A stretch of DNA of 64,000 nt, from contig JAUXZO010000013.1 in assembly GCA_030692685.1 (NCBI GenBank), positions 36,479 to 100,478 of the forward strand, written 5' to 3'. Shown one piece after another: positions 35,183 through 44,465 of the stretch; within the stretch, counting starts at the first letter, position 1; each line of letters begins with the position of its first letter. The notes under the pieces were generated by a model that searched no databases, was not told the origin of the DNA, and was given only the letters and a program-made list of their open reading frames with translations. The DNA is from Acidovorax sp. (lineage in GTDB: Bacteria > Pseudomonadota > Gammaproteobacteria > Burkholderiales > Burkholderiaceae_C). The position numbers were made by a program, and so were the translations under genes.

Positions 35183-35255
35183 CTGCACTTCAAGGCCAGC
35201 TACAAACCACGCCAGCGGCTACCGATCCGTCCGTCCATTGGTACTTATCCCAGCC

Positions 35256-35759
35256 ATGACGCCCACCAAGACACTGCTAATCGTCTACCACTCCATGACC
35301 GGGGGCACCCGGCAGATGGCCCAGTCCGCATGCGCAGGCGCGCTGGCCGCCGAGCCAGCCGTGACCGTGCGCCTGTTGCATGCGACACAAGCGCACGCCG
35401 CCGATGTGCTGGCGGCCGACGGCTACCTTTTTGCCACGCCCGAGAATCTGGCTGCAGTCAGCGGGCAGCTCAAGGACTTTTTTGACCGCACCTACTACGG
35501 CGCGCTCGATCAAATCAACGGTCGGCCCTACGCTAGCCTGGTGTGCGCAGGCAGCGACGGGCAGAACGCAGCGCGGCAGATCGCCCGCATTGCCACAGGC
35601 TGGCGCCTGAGACCCGTGGCCGAGCCGCTGGTGGTTTGCACGCAGGCACAAACGGTCGAAGCCATTCTCGCGCCCAAGCACTTGAGCGAACTCGACCTGC
35701 AGCGCTGTGGTGACATGGGTGCCGCGCTGGCTACGGGCATGGCAATGGGCGTGTACTAA
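35256..35759 (+). CDS. Flavodoxin/NADPH-dependent FMN reductase-like protein
   Basis: A 167-residue flavodoxin-fold protein. The FMN phosphate loop is VYHSMTGGTRQMA (residues about 11-23), and the second loop is GYLFATPENLAAVSGQLKDF, then FFDRTYYG, characteristic of this family. Probably a soluble flavoprotein with electron-transfer or quinone-reductase activity; partner unknown. Confidence 0.85.
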   Translation: MTPTKTLLIVYHSMTGGTRQMAQSACAGALAAEPAVTVRLLHATQAHAADVLAADGYLFATPENLAAVSGQLKDFFDRTYYGALDQINGRPYASLVCAGSDGQNAARQIARIATGWRLRPVAEPLVVCTQAQTVEAILAPKHLSELDLQRCGDMGAALATGMAMGVY

Positions 35760-36029
35760 GCGGGCGCTGCCCGCTGTCGCCCTGGGCAGTGCAAGTAAAA
35801 CGGTGAGCAAGCAACGGTTGCGGGTGGCGTTTTACCAACGACTGGCCTCTTGGGGCCTTGCACGGCGCCATGGCTTGGCGTGTACTCGGGCGCCGCTCGC
35901 ACTGCACCGCCAGTGCGAAGCGTGCTCCCCGAACACGCGCTGTAAAGTCCCTGCAGAACATGACCTGCTTTCGCCGCCTGGCTGATCCCCGCCAGCGATC
36001 ATGTGGCCCATGGCCACAGTCCAGTCTCG

Positions 36030-37523
36030 ATGACGATGAGCTGGCTTGACATACCAACGGCGCTGTTCGCGCTGGGGCTTCTTTGCATACTGGCATCCGC
36101 TGTTACTTGGGTTGTTTTGGCCCAGGACCGCAGCCAGGCTGCAGCCTGCTGGTGTGCGGGGGGACTGCTGTTCGGCGCGGGCGTCGTGCTCGCCTCGTTT
36201 GCCAGCAAGGTCCCCGCGATGCTCGGTATCTTGGGCAGCAATGTGCTTTTTTGCATGTCTTGCGCCTTGCGCATCCAGTCGCTGCGCAAGGAGCTGGGTC
36301 GACCAACCCCGTTCCGTGGCCTGTTGTTGCTGGTGGCGTTGGCAGCCCTGTTTACCGTGGTTACGCATTGGGGTCTGGGCTGGTACGGGCTGCGTGCGTT
36401 GGTCAATACGACCCTCGTGGCGGCAGCCATGGCATACATCGCCCATTTGGCCCTGCGTCTAAGCCAACAGGAAAAGAGCCGCAACGCCTTCCTGCTAGCG
36501 TGCATTTACTTGGCCCTGGCGTGCTCGCTGCTGGTGCGAATGATAGAAATCGTCGCCAACCCCGGCGGCGATCCCATCCCGTTGGCGCGCCCCAGCACCA
36601 CAGCCCTGGTCGCGGTGATGGGGCTGGTGGCGGCTGTGGCAGGCCACTTCTGCTATCTGGGCATGTTGCTGGACCGGGCAGGCCGCCGCGAGCAGCTGCT
36701 TGTGGCTGAAAATGCCCGGCAAGACGCCAACAGCCTCCTCCAGCAACAGCTGAGGAGGGTCGAGCGGCAACGCAGCATCGACCAGATGTCGGTCTCGCTT
36801 GCGCACGAACTCAGCCAGCCTGTGTCGGCCGTGCTTACCAACGCGCAGACCGCGCTGCGGGCGCTGGAGCGGCAAAAGATGACTGCGCAGGAGCTTTCAC
36901 CGCTGTTGCTTCAGATTGAGCAAAGTGCTCGGCACGCCAGCATGGTGATTGAACGCATCCGCTCGTTCATCCGGCCCTCGCACCTGCAACACCAGGCCGT
37001 CGATCTTCGCGAGGTCTGTAGCAGCGCCAGCGAACTGGCTGCCGCAGACCTGCGCTCACGCTCGATCAAGCTGCTGCGTCCGCGACCCACACGGTCGGTC
37101 ATGGTTTATGGCGATGTTCTGGAACTGACACAGGCGTTGCTCAACGGCCTGCGCAATGCAGCCGACGCACTGGAGCAAAGCCAGTCGCGCACCATCCGCC
37201 TCACCTGCGACAGCGAGGGTACCTGGGCGTGGCTGCGCGTCGAAGACAGCGGCCCGGGCTTGACCGTGGAGCAGTTGCACAACGCTTTTGAGCCGTTCTA
37301 CACCTCGAAGGTGGGGGGGTTGGGCTTGGGCATATCAATCGCCGAGTCCATTGCCGAACGGCACGGCGGGCGCCTGACACTGGCGAACGAGGCGAATTCG
37401 ACGCCCGGTAGTCTGGCTAGCTTGGGTAGCCTGGGTAGCCTGGGTAGCCTGGGTAGCCTGGGTGGGGCAATCTTTGAGCTGCGACTTCCCCTATTAGTCC
37501 CTTTGCCCCTCACTGAGCCATGA
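36030..37523 (+). CDS. Membrane sensor histidine kinase
   Basis: A 497-residue kinase. Six or seven hydrophobic helices fill residues 1-220, then a coiled linker. His259 is the phospho-acceptor (SLAHELSQPVSAVLTNAQ), and the ATPase has the N-box-like GLRNAADALEQS, G1 VEDSGPGL, F-box and G2 GGLGLGISIAES. Close to the C-terminus is a (Gly-Ser-Leu)n run from a 9-bp tandem repeat (37422-37466). Its stop overlaps the response regulator start (ATGA). Stimulus unknown. Confidence 0.87.
   Translation: MTMSWLDIPTALFALGLLCILASAVTWVVLAQDRSQAAACWCAGGLLFGAGVVLASFASKVPAMLGILGSNVLFCMSCALRIQSLRKELGRPTPFRGLLLLVALAALFTVVTHWGLGWYGLRALVNTTLVAAAMAYIAHLALRLSQQEKSRNAFLLACIYLALACSLLVRMIEIVANPGGDPIPLARPSTTALVAVMGLVAAVAGHFCYLGMLLDRAGRREQLLVAENARQDANSLLQQQLRRVERQRSIDQMSVSLAHELSQPVSAVLTNAQTALRALERQKMTAQELSPLLLQIEQSARHASMVIERIRSFIRPSHLQHQAVDLREVCSSASELAAADLRSRSIKLLRPRPTRSVMVYGDVLELTQALLNGLRNAADALEQSQSRTIRLTCDSEGTWAWLRVEDSGPGLTVEQLHNAFEPFYTSKVGGLGLGISIAESIAERHGGRLTLANEANSTPGSLASLGSLGSLGSLGSLGGAIFELRLPLLVPLPLTEP
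37422..37466 (+). repeat. Nonanucleotide tandem repeat in the histidine kinase gene
   Basis: About five units of CTGGGTAGC in frame, encoding Leu-Gly-Ser, between the HGGRLTLANEA segment and the last beta strand. Unit-number change would not shift the frame. Confidence 0.85.
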
Positions 37524-38209
37524 AATTTCCTGCCCCCACGCGTAGGGTTGTCACTGTCACAGACGAGGCGTTGGCGCACCGCTGTGCGCAAGGCCGTGTG
37601 GTCCTGATCGACGACCACGCAGAAGTGGTTGGCGCACTCACAAACCTGCTGCACCTGGAAGGCTATGCGTGCGAGGGATATCCGTCTGCCACGTCGTATG
37701 TGGAAATGCTGGAGCGCGGCGAGCCCGTATTTCCTGGCCCAGCTTGCATCCTGACGGACATGCGAATGCCGGGGCTCGACGGACTGGAACTGCTCGGGCT
37801 TTTGAGCGAAAGCAACGAGATGCCCGTCATCTTGATGAGCGGCGCCAGCGGCATCCGTGACGCCGTGCAAGGGTTTCGCTTTGGCGCGGTGGATTTTCTG
37901 GTCAAGCCCGTGGAAACCGAGGAGCTGCTGGGGGCAGTGGCCAAGGCGCTGGCCATCAGCGCGCAGGCGCGCAAACGCCGCACGCGCGACCAGGATCTGG
38001 CCGAGCGTCTGGCCAGCCTCACGCCCCGCGAGCTGACCGTGGCTGCACGCGTAGCCCAGGGGGACACCAACGCGCAGACGGCGGAGGACTTGGGCATCTC
38101 GCTGCGAAGCGTCAAGCGCATCCGCCAGGCCGCCGCGTTCAAGCTGGGGGCCACGTCTACCGCCGAGCTGGTTCTGAAGTTCACCGAAGGCAGCCACCAT
38201 CTGTCGTAA
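37520..38209 (+). CDS. FixJ/NarL-type response regulator
   Basis: A 229-residue regulator. The receiver has acidic pocket VVLIDDHAE, phospho-acceptor Asp80 (ILTDMRMPGLDG), Ser in MSGASGIRDA and Lys in FLVKPVE. A LuxR-type HTH follows at residues about 165-225 (LTPRELTVAARVAQGDTNAQ, ISLRSVKRIRQAAAFKLG). It is overlapped by and cognate to the upstream kinase. The first 25 residues precede the receiver and are unusual. Confidence 0.88.
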   Translation: MKFPAPTRRVVTVTDEALAHRCAQGRVVLIDDHAEVVGALTNLLHLEGYACEGYPSATSYVEMLERGEPVFPGPACILTDMRMPGLDGLELLGLLSESNEMPVILMSGASGIRDAVQGFRFGAVDFLVKPVETEELLGAVAKALAISAQARKRRTRDQDLAERLASLTPRELTVAARVAQGDTNAQTAEDLGISLRSVKRIRQAAAFKLGATSTAELVLKFTEGSHHLS

Positions 38210-38250
38210 TTCAGGCACGTTCGCGAACTGGCACCAAGGGGACGTTGGCC

Positions 38251-38289
38251 GCAGGCAGGCCGGTCGGTAGCCTCCGTCCGGCTGCCTGC
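38251..38289 (+). terminator. Stem-loop after the response regulator gene
   Basis: GCAGGCAGGCCGG pairs with CCGGCTGCCTGC (one bulge) around a 14-nt loop, 42 bp after the stop. The stem is very stable but no T-run follows, so it may be a 3' processing barrier rather than an intrinsic terminator. Confidence 0.4.
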
Positions 38290-38381
38290 GTAGCAGAGGC
38301 TGGAAGCGGCAAAACAGGGGCGGATTAAACCGCCCCCATGCATGCCGATACCGCCGCTCAATACAGAACCCGGAGACCCCT

Positions 38382-39995
38382 GTGCAATTTGCAAAAATGA
38401 AAATCGCCCATCGGCTTGCGCTGCTCATGGCCAGCTTGCTTGCGCTGATGTTGATCGTGGCCTACCTGGCCCTGCTCGGCATGCACCACAGCAACCAGGC
38501 ACTGAGCCGCATGTACCAAGACAGGGTGGTTCCCTTGCAACAAATCAAATCAGTATCCGACGCCTACGCCGTCTATATCGTAGATGCGGCGCACAAGGTG
38601 CGGGACGGCGCCTTCACGCCCGCCCAGGGCCTTCAGTCGATTGCCAAAGCACGAAGCGACATTCAGTCCAATTGGCAAGCCTACCTTGCGACCGAATTGG
38701 TGCCAGAGGAGAAGCGCTGGGTCACCAAGTTCCAGCATCTACAGGCCGGAGCCGATAAAACAGTCACTCAGCTGGAAGCCATCATCAAGTCGCCAGAAAA
38801 GGCAGCGCTGGAGTTGTCCGAATTCACGGCGCGTGCCATGTATCCTGCGCTGGACCCATTGCAGGACGTTCTCGGCGCTCTGATTCAGCTGCAACTGGAC
38901 ACCGCCAAGAACGAATATGGCGAAGCCGAAGAGAACTTCACATTTACCCTGATCAGCGTGCTTGTCATTTTGGCGATGGCATCGGTCGCATCCTTGACGC
39001 TGGGGTATTTGGTAGCCCGCAGCATTGTTCGGCAGCTCGGCACCGAACCAGCTACCGCAGCAGCGCTGGCGCAGAGCGTGGCGCGCGGCGACCTGACAGT
39101 CACCATCGAACTGCAACCCAACGACACCGAAAGTGTGATGGCGCACCTCAAGCAAATGCAGCAAGCCCTGGTCAATCTGGTCTCCACTGTGCACGACAGT
39201 TCCGAGACAGTGGCGTCGGCCTCGGCGCAGATTGCCGAGGGCAACGCCGACCTGTCTGCCCGGACCGAGGGCCAGGCCAGTTCACTGGAGCAGACGGCGG
39301 CCTCGATGGAAGAATTCAACTCCAGCATGCGGCAAAACGCCGACAACACGCGCCAAGCCGATCAACTAGCGCATGCCGCCTACGAGATCGCAGACAAAGG
39401 CGGCGCCGTGGTGGCAAAGGTCGTCACCACCATGAAAGACATCCACCAGAGCAGCGCCCGCATTGCAGACATCATTGGCGTGATCGACGGCATCGCCTTT
39501 CAGACCAACATCCTTGCCCTGAACGCCGCCGTAGAGGCCGCCCGGGCCGGCGAGCAGGGACGGGGCTTTGCGGTGGTGGCGGGCGAAGTGCGCACCCTGG
39601 CCCAGCGCAGCGCCTCAGCCGCCAAGGAGATCAAGGACCTGATCACTGAGAGCGTTGAACGCGTCGACGAAGGCAGCGCGCTGGTGGACAAGGCGGGAAC
39701 CACCATGCAGGAAGTGGTGCATGCCATCCGGCAGGTGAACGAGCTGATGCGTGAGATCAGCACCGCCAACATAGAACAGAGCCAGGGTATCGATCAGATC
39801 AACGACGCAGTGACCCACCTGGACCACGGCACCCAGCAAAACGCTGCGCTAGTCGAGGAAATGGCAGCAGCGGCCTCCAGCCTGAACACCAGGGCGCGCG
39901 AACTGCTTTCTACGGTGAACGTTTTCAAGCTGCCAGCCCACCTGGCCGTCGGCGCGACAGGCATGCCATCACCGCACCAGCTTATGTCGCGCTAA
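38382..39995 (+). CDS. Methyl-accepting chemotaxis protein
   Basis: A 537-residue chemoreceptor. Transmembrane 1 lies about residues 13-34 (ALLMASLLALMLIVAYLALL), the four-helix periplasmic sensor about 35-185, transmembrane 2 about 188-212, a HAMP domain follows, then the cytoplasmic coiled coil with the hairpin tip GIAFQTNILALNAAVEAARA. The GTG at 38382 has GGAG at good spacing; an ATG at 38397 has none. The ligand is not evident. It is followed by 170 bp with a CTGCC array and no gene. Confidence 0.92.
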   Translation: MQFAKMKIAHRLALLMASLLALMLIVAYLALLGMHHSNQALSRMYQDRVVPLQQIKSVSDAYAVYIVDAAHKVRDGAFTPAQGLQSIAKARSDIQSNWQAYLATELVPEEKRWVTKFQHLQAGADKTVTQLEAIIKSPEKAALELSEFTARAMYPALDPLQDVLGALIQLQLDTAKNEYGEAEENFTFTLISVLVILAMASVASLTLGYLVARSIVRQLGTEPATAAALAQSVARGDLTVTIELQPNDTESVMAHLKQMQQALVNLVSTVHDSSETVASASAQIAEGNADLSARTEGQASSLEQTAASMEEFNSSMRQNADNTRQADQLAHAAYEIADKGGAVVAKVVTTMKDIHQSSARIADIIGVIDGIAFQTNILALNAAVEAARAGEQGRGFAVVAGEVRTLAQRSASAAKEIKDLITESVERVDEGSALVDKAGTTMQEVVHAIRQVNELMREISTANIEQSQGIDQINDAVTHLDHGTQQNAALVEEMAAAASSLNTRARELLSTVNVFKLPAHLAVGATGMPSPHQLMSR

Positions 39996-40168
39996 CGGAC
40001 GTGAGACGGGCGGAGCCATGACCGCCCTGCACCACGAAGGACACACGGCAAAGGGTGACGCCACAGCCCACTCGAATCCGTGAAGCCAGCTAAAGCTACC
40101 CCGGCTGCCCTGCTGCCCTGCTGCCCTGCGCAGCCTGAGCACAATTTCATCATGGCCTCACGGCCGGA

Positions 40169-41125
40169 TTAAGGCAGCGCCGGCGCCTGGTACACCAGCA
40201 CCTTCAGCGCCCGCTCCTCGTCCACGTCCGCGAACACGGCGGGGTTGGCCACCCGCTCGACAAACGCCAAGTCGGGCGCCAGTTCGCACATCTGGTCTTG
40301 TAAAAACGCCAGGCCCAGTTCAGGCGCGTTCAGGCACAGCAGTGCATGGCCGCCGGGCGCCAGCAGATCGGGCAGACGCCGCATCAACCGGGCGTAGTCC
40401 TTGGTGGCCACAAAGCTTCCCTTTTGGTAGCTGGGTGGGTCTACGATGACCAGGCCATACGGCCCGCTGCGATTGATCTTGCCCCAGCTGCTGAAGATGT
40501 CGTGCGGCAAAAACGCGGCGCCGGTGGTGATGCCGTTGAGCTGGTGGTTTTGCTGGCCGATGCTGATGGCGCCGTGGCTCATGTCCACGTTGGTCACGTT
40601 TTTGGCCCCCGCCTGCAGCGCCACCACCGAAAACGCGCAGGTGTACGCAAACAGGTTCAGCACCTTGAGGCCATAGCGGTCGTTACTGCGGGCGGCGGCG
40701 TAGTCGCGCACCCAGCGGCGGCCTTCGGCCATGTCCAGAAACAGGCCGTGGTTTTGGCCGCGCAGCACATGCGCGCGGTAGCGCGCGCCTGCCTCGGTGA
40801 CCACATGCGAGTCAGGCACAGCGCCTGCCATCAAGCGGGTCTCGCTGCGGCCCTCCATGCGCAGGGCCTCGCCCCGGTGCTGAAAGACCCAGTTCAGCGG
40901 CTCGCCCGGCGGTGCAATCTGCGCCCAACGCGCTTCCAGCGCGGTGCCGATGGTGGCCAGTTGCTCGTCGGTAGCCGGTACAAAGCTGGTGAGGACGAAC
41001 ACGGGCGGGTACGCGTCCAGCACCCATTGCTCATCCCCGGGGTGTTTGCCGCCCCGGCCGTGAAAGATGCGGGTGGCATCGGTGGGCAAAGGCATGGTGG
41101 CAATGGTGTGGAGCAGGGCTTGCAT
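40169..41125 (-). CDS. Class I SAM-dependent RNA methyltransferase-like protein
   Basis: A 318-residue protein. The SAM pocket is VLNLFAYTCAFSVVALQAGA, then KNVTNVDMS, and the catalytic-type motif IVDPPSYQKGSF follows, as in the RlmI/RlmL group. There is no N-terminal PUA domain, unlike RlmI, so the target may differ. Start is uncertain within the first 40 residues. Upstream lies repeat copy 9. It may be read through from the NudK-like gene, 102 bp away. Confidence 0.75.
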   Translation of the reverse strand: MQALLHTIATMPLPTDATRIFHGRGGKHPGDEQWVLDAYPPVFVLTSFVPATDEQLATIGTALEARWAQIAPPGEPLNWVFQHRGEALRMEGRSETRLMAGAVPDSHVVTEAGARYRAHVLRGQNHGLFLDMAEGRRWVRDYAAARSNDRYGLKVLNLFAYTCAFSVVALQAGAKNVTNVDMSHGAISIGQQNHQLNGITTGAAFLPHDIFSSWGKINRSGPYGLVIVDPPSYQKGSFVATKDYARLMRRLPDLLAPGGHALLCLNAPELGLAFLQDQMCELAPDLAFVERVANPAVFADVDEERALKVLVYQAPALP

Positions 41126-41162
41126 GAAGAGGGACGGGTGGGGCAAACGAAAATATGAGCAA

Positions 41163-41217
41163 AATTGGCCGCTAGCGCTTGGTGAGAAAGCGCTAACAGC
41201 TACTGAAATAATAGCAC
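41163..41217 (+). repeat. Interspersed AGCGCTT palindromic repeat, copy 9
   Basis: It reads AATTGGCCGCTAGCGCTTGG, TGAGAAAGCGCTAACAGCTA, then CTGAAATAATAGCA. It separates the nudK-like and methyltransferase genes. Confidence 0.88.
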
Positions 41218-41227
41218 CCACGCATTT

Positions 41228-41857
41228 TCACCTCGCGGTATGCGCCGCGCCCTGCAGCATCAGCGCCACGTGCTGCAGCAACATCAAGGTCTTGCCATCT
41301 TCTATCGCGCCACTGGCGATGCCGGCCAGGGCTTCGGCCAGCGGCATTTCGACAACCTCAATGTCCTCGCCCTCATCGGCCAGGCCGCCGCCCGTGCGGA
41401 TGCGATCCTCGGGCTCGTACTCGCCCACAAAGAAGTGGAGCTTTTCCGTCACCGAGCCAGGGCTCATATAGGCCTCGAACACCTTGCGGGGCTGGCGCAC
41501 GCGGTAGCCGGTTTCTTCTTCTGCTTCGCGGCGGATGCAGCTCTCGGGGTCGTCTCCATCCAGCAGTCCAGCGCAGGCCTCAATGAGCATGCCGTCGGCG
41601 CTGCCGTTGAGAAACGCGGGCAGCCGGAACTGCCGCGTGAGGATCACGGTGCGCCGGTGGGGGTCAAACAACAGCAGTGCCGCGCCGTTGCCCCGGTCGT
41701 AGGCTTCGCGGCTCAAGGTTTGCCATTGGCCGTCGCGGCGGCGCAGGTCAAACGTCACCTTGCGCAGCGTGTACCAATGGTCTGACAGCACATCTACGGC
41801 GTGCAGCCTGACCTGGTCTGTGCTGGACGGCACCGGCGTGGGAACAGGGCGGCTCAC
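41228..41857 (-). CDS. nudK: NUDIX hydrolase of the NudK (GDP-mannose pyrophosphatase) type
   Basis: A 209-residue protein. The Nudix box lies in GLLDGDDPESCIRREAEEET, GY. Diagnostic NudK-like segments include LSREAYDRGNGAALLLFDP, LTRQFRLPAF and AYMSPGSVTEKLHFF. Expected to hydrolyse GDP-mannose or related nucleotide sugars. The GTG at 41857 is preferred to an upstream TTG because AGGGG precedes it and the extra residues are low-complexity. Confidence 0.85.
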   Translation of the reverse strand: MSRPVPTPVPSSTDQVRLHAVDVLSDHWYTLRKVTFDLRRRDGQWQTLSREAYDRGNGAALLLFDPHRRTVILTRQFRLPAFLNGSADGMLIEACAGLLDGDDPESCIRREAEEETGYRVRQPRKVFEAYMSPGSVTEKLHFFVGEYEPEDRIRTGGGLADEGEDIEVVEMPLAEALAGIASGAIEDGKTLMLLQHVALMLQGAAHTAR

Positions 41858-42033
41858 AGAGCGGCCCCTGCTGAGGCCAGAGCCGGTTTGCCGCCTGGCA
41901 GCGGCCGCAACCCTGTCCAACGGCCCACTAACGGCAAGGCACAGGAATTCGTCGTGTAACTGCGGCTGGCGATGAGCACCCGCGCAAGGTTGCGGGTTGT
42001 TTTGTCAAACATATCCTTGGATCCTCTCAGTTC

Positions 42034-42049
42034 GTGCAATATCATGCAC
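42034..42049 (+). promoter_or_regulatory. Candidate operator of the DeoR-family regulator
   Basis: GTGCAATATCATGCAC is a dyad with perfect 5-bp arms, about 60 bp upstream of the deoR-type gene. It could be an autoregulatory site, or serve the divergent nudK-like gene. Confidence 0.35.
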
Positions 42050-42107
42050 AAATAAGCAATTTCACGCAACCATCTCCGCGCACCGCTTCGCTCGGTGCCC
42101 CACGAAC

Positions 42108-42866
42108 ATGCTCACCACCCAACGCAAACAACTCATCCTTGACCGGTTGCGGCAAGACGGCCAGGTCGTCGCCAAGACCTTCAGCGAAGAGCTGGGCATC
42201 TCAGAAGACACGGTGCGGCGCGACCTGCGCGAACTGGCGGCCGAAGGCCAGCTGCAGCGGGTGCACGGGGGCGCCCTGCCCGCCTCGGCCGCAGTGGGCA
42301 ACCTGCAGGTGCGGGCGCAGCTGGCCACCGACGAAAAACGCGCGCTGGGCCGTGCCGGTGCGACGCTGGTGCAGCCGGGGCACGTGGTCATCCTCGACGG
42401 CGGCACCACGTCGCTGCAGGTGGTGCAGCACCTGCCACTGCACCTGCGCGCCACGGTGGTCACGCACAGCCCGGCCGTGGCTGTGGCGCTGGCCGGGCAT
42501 ATGCAGATTGAAGTGCTGATGCTGGGTGGCCGCCTGTTTCGCCATTCGATGGTGAACGTAGGCGCCAGCGTGGTCGAGGCCGCCATGCACTTGCGCGCAG
42601 ACCTTTACTTGATGGGCGTGACCGGCGTGCACGCCACAGCCGGGCTGACCACCGGCGATTTTGAAGAGGCCGCCGTCAAACGCACGCTGCACACTCGCGC
42701 CGCAGAAACCGTCGTGCTGGCCTCTACCGACAAGCTCGGGGCCGCGTCACCCTTTGGCATTGCTGCGCTCAAGGAACTGGCCGGGCTCGTCGTGCCGGCC
42801 ACCACGCCCGCGCCGATGCGCAAGACGCTTAGTGCGTCTGGGGTGAAGCTGATAGAGGCGGGGTGA
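42108..42866 (+). CDS. DeoR/GlpR-family transcriptional regulator
   Basis: A 252-residue regulator. The HTH occupies residues 1-60 (LTTQRKQLILDRLRQDGQVV, ISEDTVRRDLRELA), followed by the sugar-phosphate sensor domain with VILDGGTTSLQVVQHL, LMLGGRLFRHS and the phosphate-type loop DLYLMGVTGV. It probably represses a carbohydrate locus; none adjoins it. The divergent NudK-like gene is the nearest candidate target. Confidence 0.88.
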   Translation: MLTTQRKQLILDRLRQDGQVVAKTFSEELGISEDTVRRDLRELAAEGQLQRVHGGALPASAAVGNLQVRAQLATDEKRALGRAGATLVQPGHVVILDGGTTSLQVVQHLPLHLRATVVTHSPAVAVALAGHMQIEVLMLGGRLFRHSMVNVGASVVEAAMHLRADLYLMGVTGVHATAGLTTGDFEEAAVKRTLHTRAAETVVLASTDKLGAASPFGIAALKELAGLVVPATTPAPMRKTLSASGVKLIEAG

Positions 42867-42918
42867 GCGTGACCCTGGCGCGGATGGCGCTAGCGTATGG
42901 CCAGCGCAAACATTTGTA

Positions 42919-42977
42919 TCAAATTGACCCCTAGCGCTTGATGAAAAAAGGTTTATTGCTATTCTTAATATAGCAAA
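42919..42977 (+). repeat. Interspersed AGCGCTT palindromic repeat, copy 10 (partly decayed)
   Basis: It reads ATTGACCCCTAGCGCTTGAT, then GAAAAAAGGTTTATTGCTAT and TCTTAATATAGCAAA. The right palindrome arm is lost. It lies between the convergent deoR-type and sigma-54 activator genes. Confidence 0.7.
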
Positions 42978-43010
42978 TATTCATCCCTACGCATCGATGC
43001 CCTGGCCACT

Positions 43011-44465
43011 TCACCGCAACCCCAGCCGCGTCAGTTTCTTGACCAGCCCCACCCGCGATATCCCCAGGCGCCGCGCCGCTTCAGACTGATTGCCGCCCGA
43101 CGCGGCCAAGGTGTCGCGCACCATGCGCACTTCCAGCTCCATCAGCGCGGCGTCCAGCGGGCCGGTGCTGCCCGGCGGGGGCGATGGGTCGGGTCTGGCC
43201 AATTTGGCGAGTGCCACAGGGTCGGCCATGTCGCCGCTGGCCAGTTGCAGCAGCTCGGCGTCCACCTCGCGCTGTTCGGGCATCAGCAGTGCGCCGGCAG
43301 ATTCGACCACGGCCTTCAGCTCGCGCACGTTGCCGGGCCAGTCGCGTGCCATCAGCCAGGCCAGTGCGCTGGGTGACAGGCTGGCGCGCTGGGCCACGCG
43401 GTGCAAAAAGCGCGTGGCCAGCAGCGGGATGTCGGCAGGACGCTCGGCAATCGACGGCGTGCGCAGCACCACGCCCTTCAAGCGATAAAACAGGTCTTCA
43501 CGAAACGAGCCGTCGCGCACCATGGCCTCCAGGTCGCGGTGGGTGGCGGCCACCACGCGGGCGTCGGCATGCTTTTGCACCCGGCCACCCACGGGCACAA
43601 AGGCGCCCTCTTGCAAAAAGCGCAGCAGCTTGACCTGCATGGGCGGCGGCATTTCGCCCACTTCGTCCAAAAACAGCGTGCCGCCGTGCGCGGCCTCTAC
43701 CAGCCCGGGCTGGTCGCGGTAGGCGCCGGTAAAGCTGCCCTTCATGTGGCCAAAAAGTTCGCTCTCCAGCAACTCGGCCGACAAGGCGCCGCAGTGGATG
43801 GCCACAAACGGCTCGGCCCGGCGGGCGCTGCAGGCGTGCAGCGCGCGGGCCACCAGCTCTTTGCCCGTGCCCGTGGGGCCCAGCACCAGCACGCTGACGT
43901 GGGTGGGCGCCACGCGGCGCACCAGGGCGCGCAGCTGCACGGTGGCGGCCGCCTGCCCCACTAGCCCCAAGTCGTCCAGCGATTGCCCGGCGCGCAGGGC
44001 CTGCAGTTCGGCATCGAGCCGCGCCTTGCGCAGGCCGCGTGCCACCACAAACTGCAGCATTTCGGGGTGGATGGGTTTGGTCAAAAAGTCCCACGCGCCC
44101 AGCTCGGCAGCGCGCAGGGCCAGGGCGTGGTCGCCATGCCCCGTCAGCACCACCACCGGCACACGCGCAAAACGCGGGATCAGCTCCAGACCGATCTCCG
44201 GGTCCATGTGCGGCGGCATGGCCAGGTCCAGCAACACCAGTTCGGGCCGCTGTTTGGCAAACGCTGCCAGGGCCTGGTCGCCATCGCCCGCCAGCGACAC
44301 GGTGTGGCCCAGATTGCGCAAGAAGGCGCCGCCCAGGCGCTGAAAGGCGGCCTCGTCGTCTACCAGCAGGACGTGGCCGGGTTCGGTGGCGCTCTGCGGC
44401 GCGGCGTCGGGCTCGTTCTCTGCCGTGGATGCAGTGAAGGGGGTTGTCGTGGTCATTGCAGTCAT
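43011..44465 (-). CDS. Sigma-54-dependent response regulator (NtrC family)
   Basis: A 484-residue activator. The receiver has VLLVDDEAAF and phospho-acceptor Asp80 (LVLLDLAMPPH). The AAA+ domain has Walker A GPTGTGKELVARAL, the sigma-54 contact loop GSFTGAYRDQPG (Ser replacing the second-position Ala of GAFTGA, a tolerated variant), Walker B GGTLFLDEVGEM and the R-finger region. A Fis-type HTH ends it (NQSEAARRLGISRVGLVKKL). Its start overlaps the kinase stop (ATGA). A strong sigma-54 promoter lies in the neighbouring divergent spacer. Confidence 0.93.
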   Translation of the reverse strand: MTAMTTTTPFTASTAENEPDAAPQSATEPGHVLLVDDEAAFQRLGGAFLRNLGHTVSLAGDGDQALAAFAKQRPELVLLDLAMPPHMDPEIGLELIPRFARVPVVVLTGHGDHALALRAAELGAWDFLTKPIHPEMLQFVVARGLRKARLDAELQALRAGQSLDDLGLVGQAAATVQLRALVRRVAPTHVSVLVLGPTGTGKELVARALHACSARRAEPFVAIHCGALSAELLESELFGHMKGSFTGAYRDQPGLVEAAHGGTLFLDEVGEMPPPMQVKLLRFLQEGAFVPVGGRVQKHADARVVAATHRDLEAMVRDGSFREDLFYRLKGVVLRTPSIAERPADIPLLATRFLHRVAQRASLSPSALAWLMARDWPGNVRELKAVVESAGALLMPEQREVDAELLQLASGDMADPVALAKLARPDPSPPPGSTGPLDAALMELEVRMVRDTLAASGGNQSEAARRLGISRVGLVKKLTRLGLR

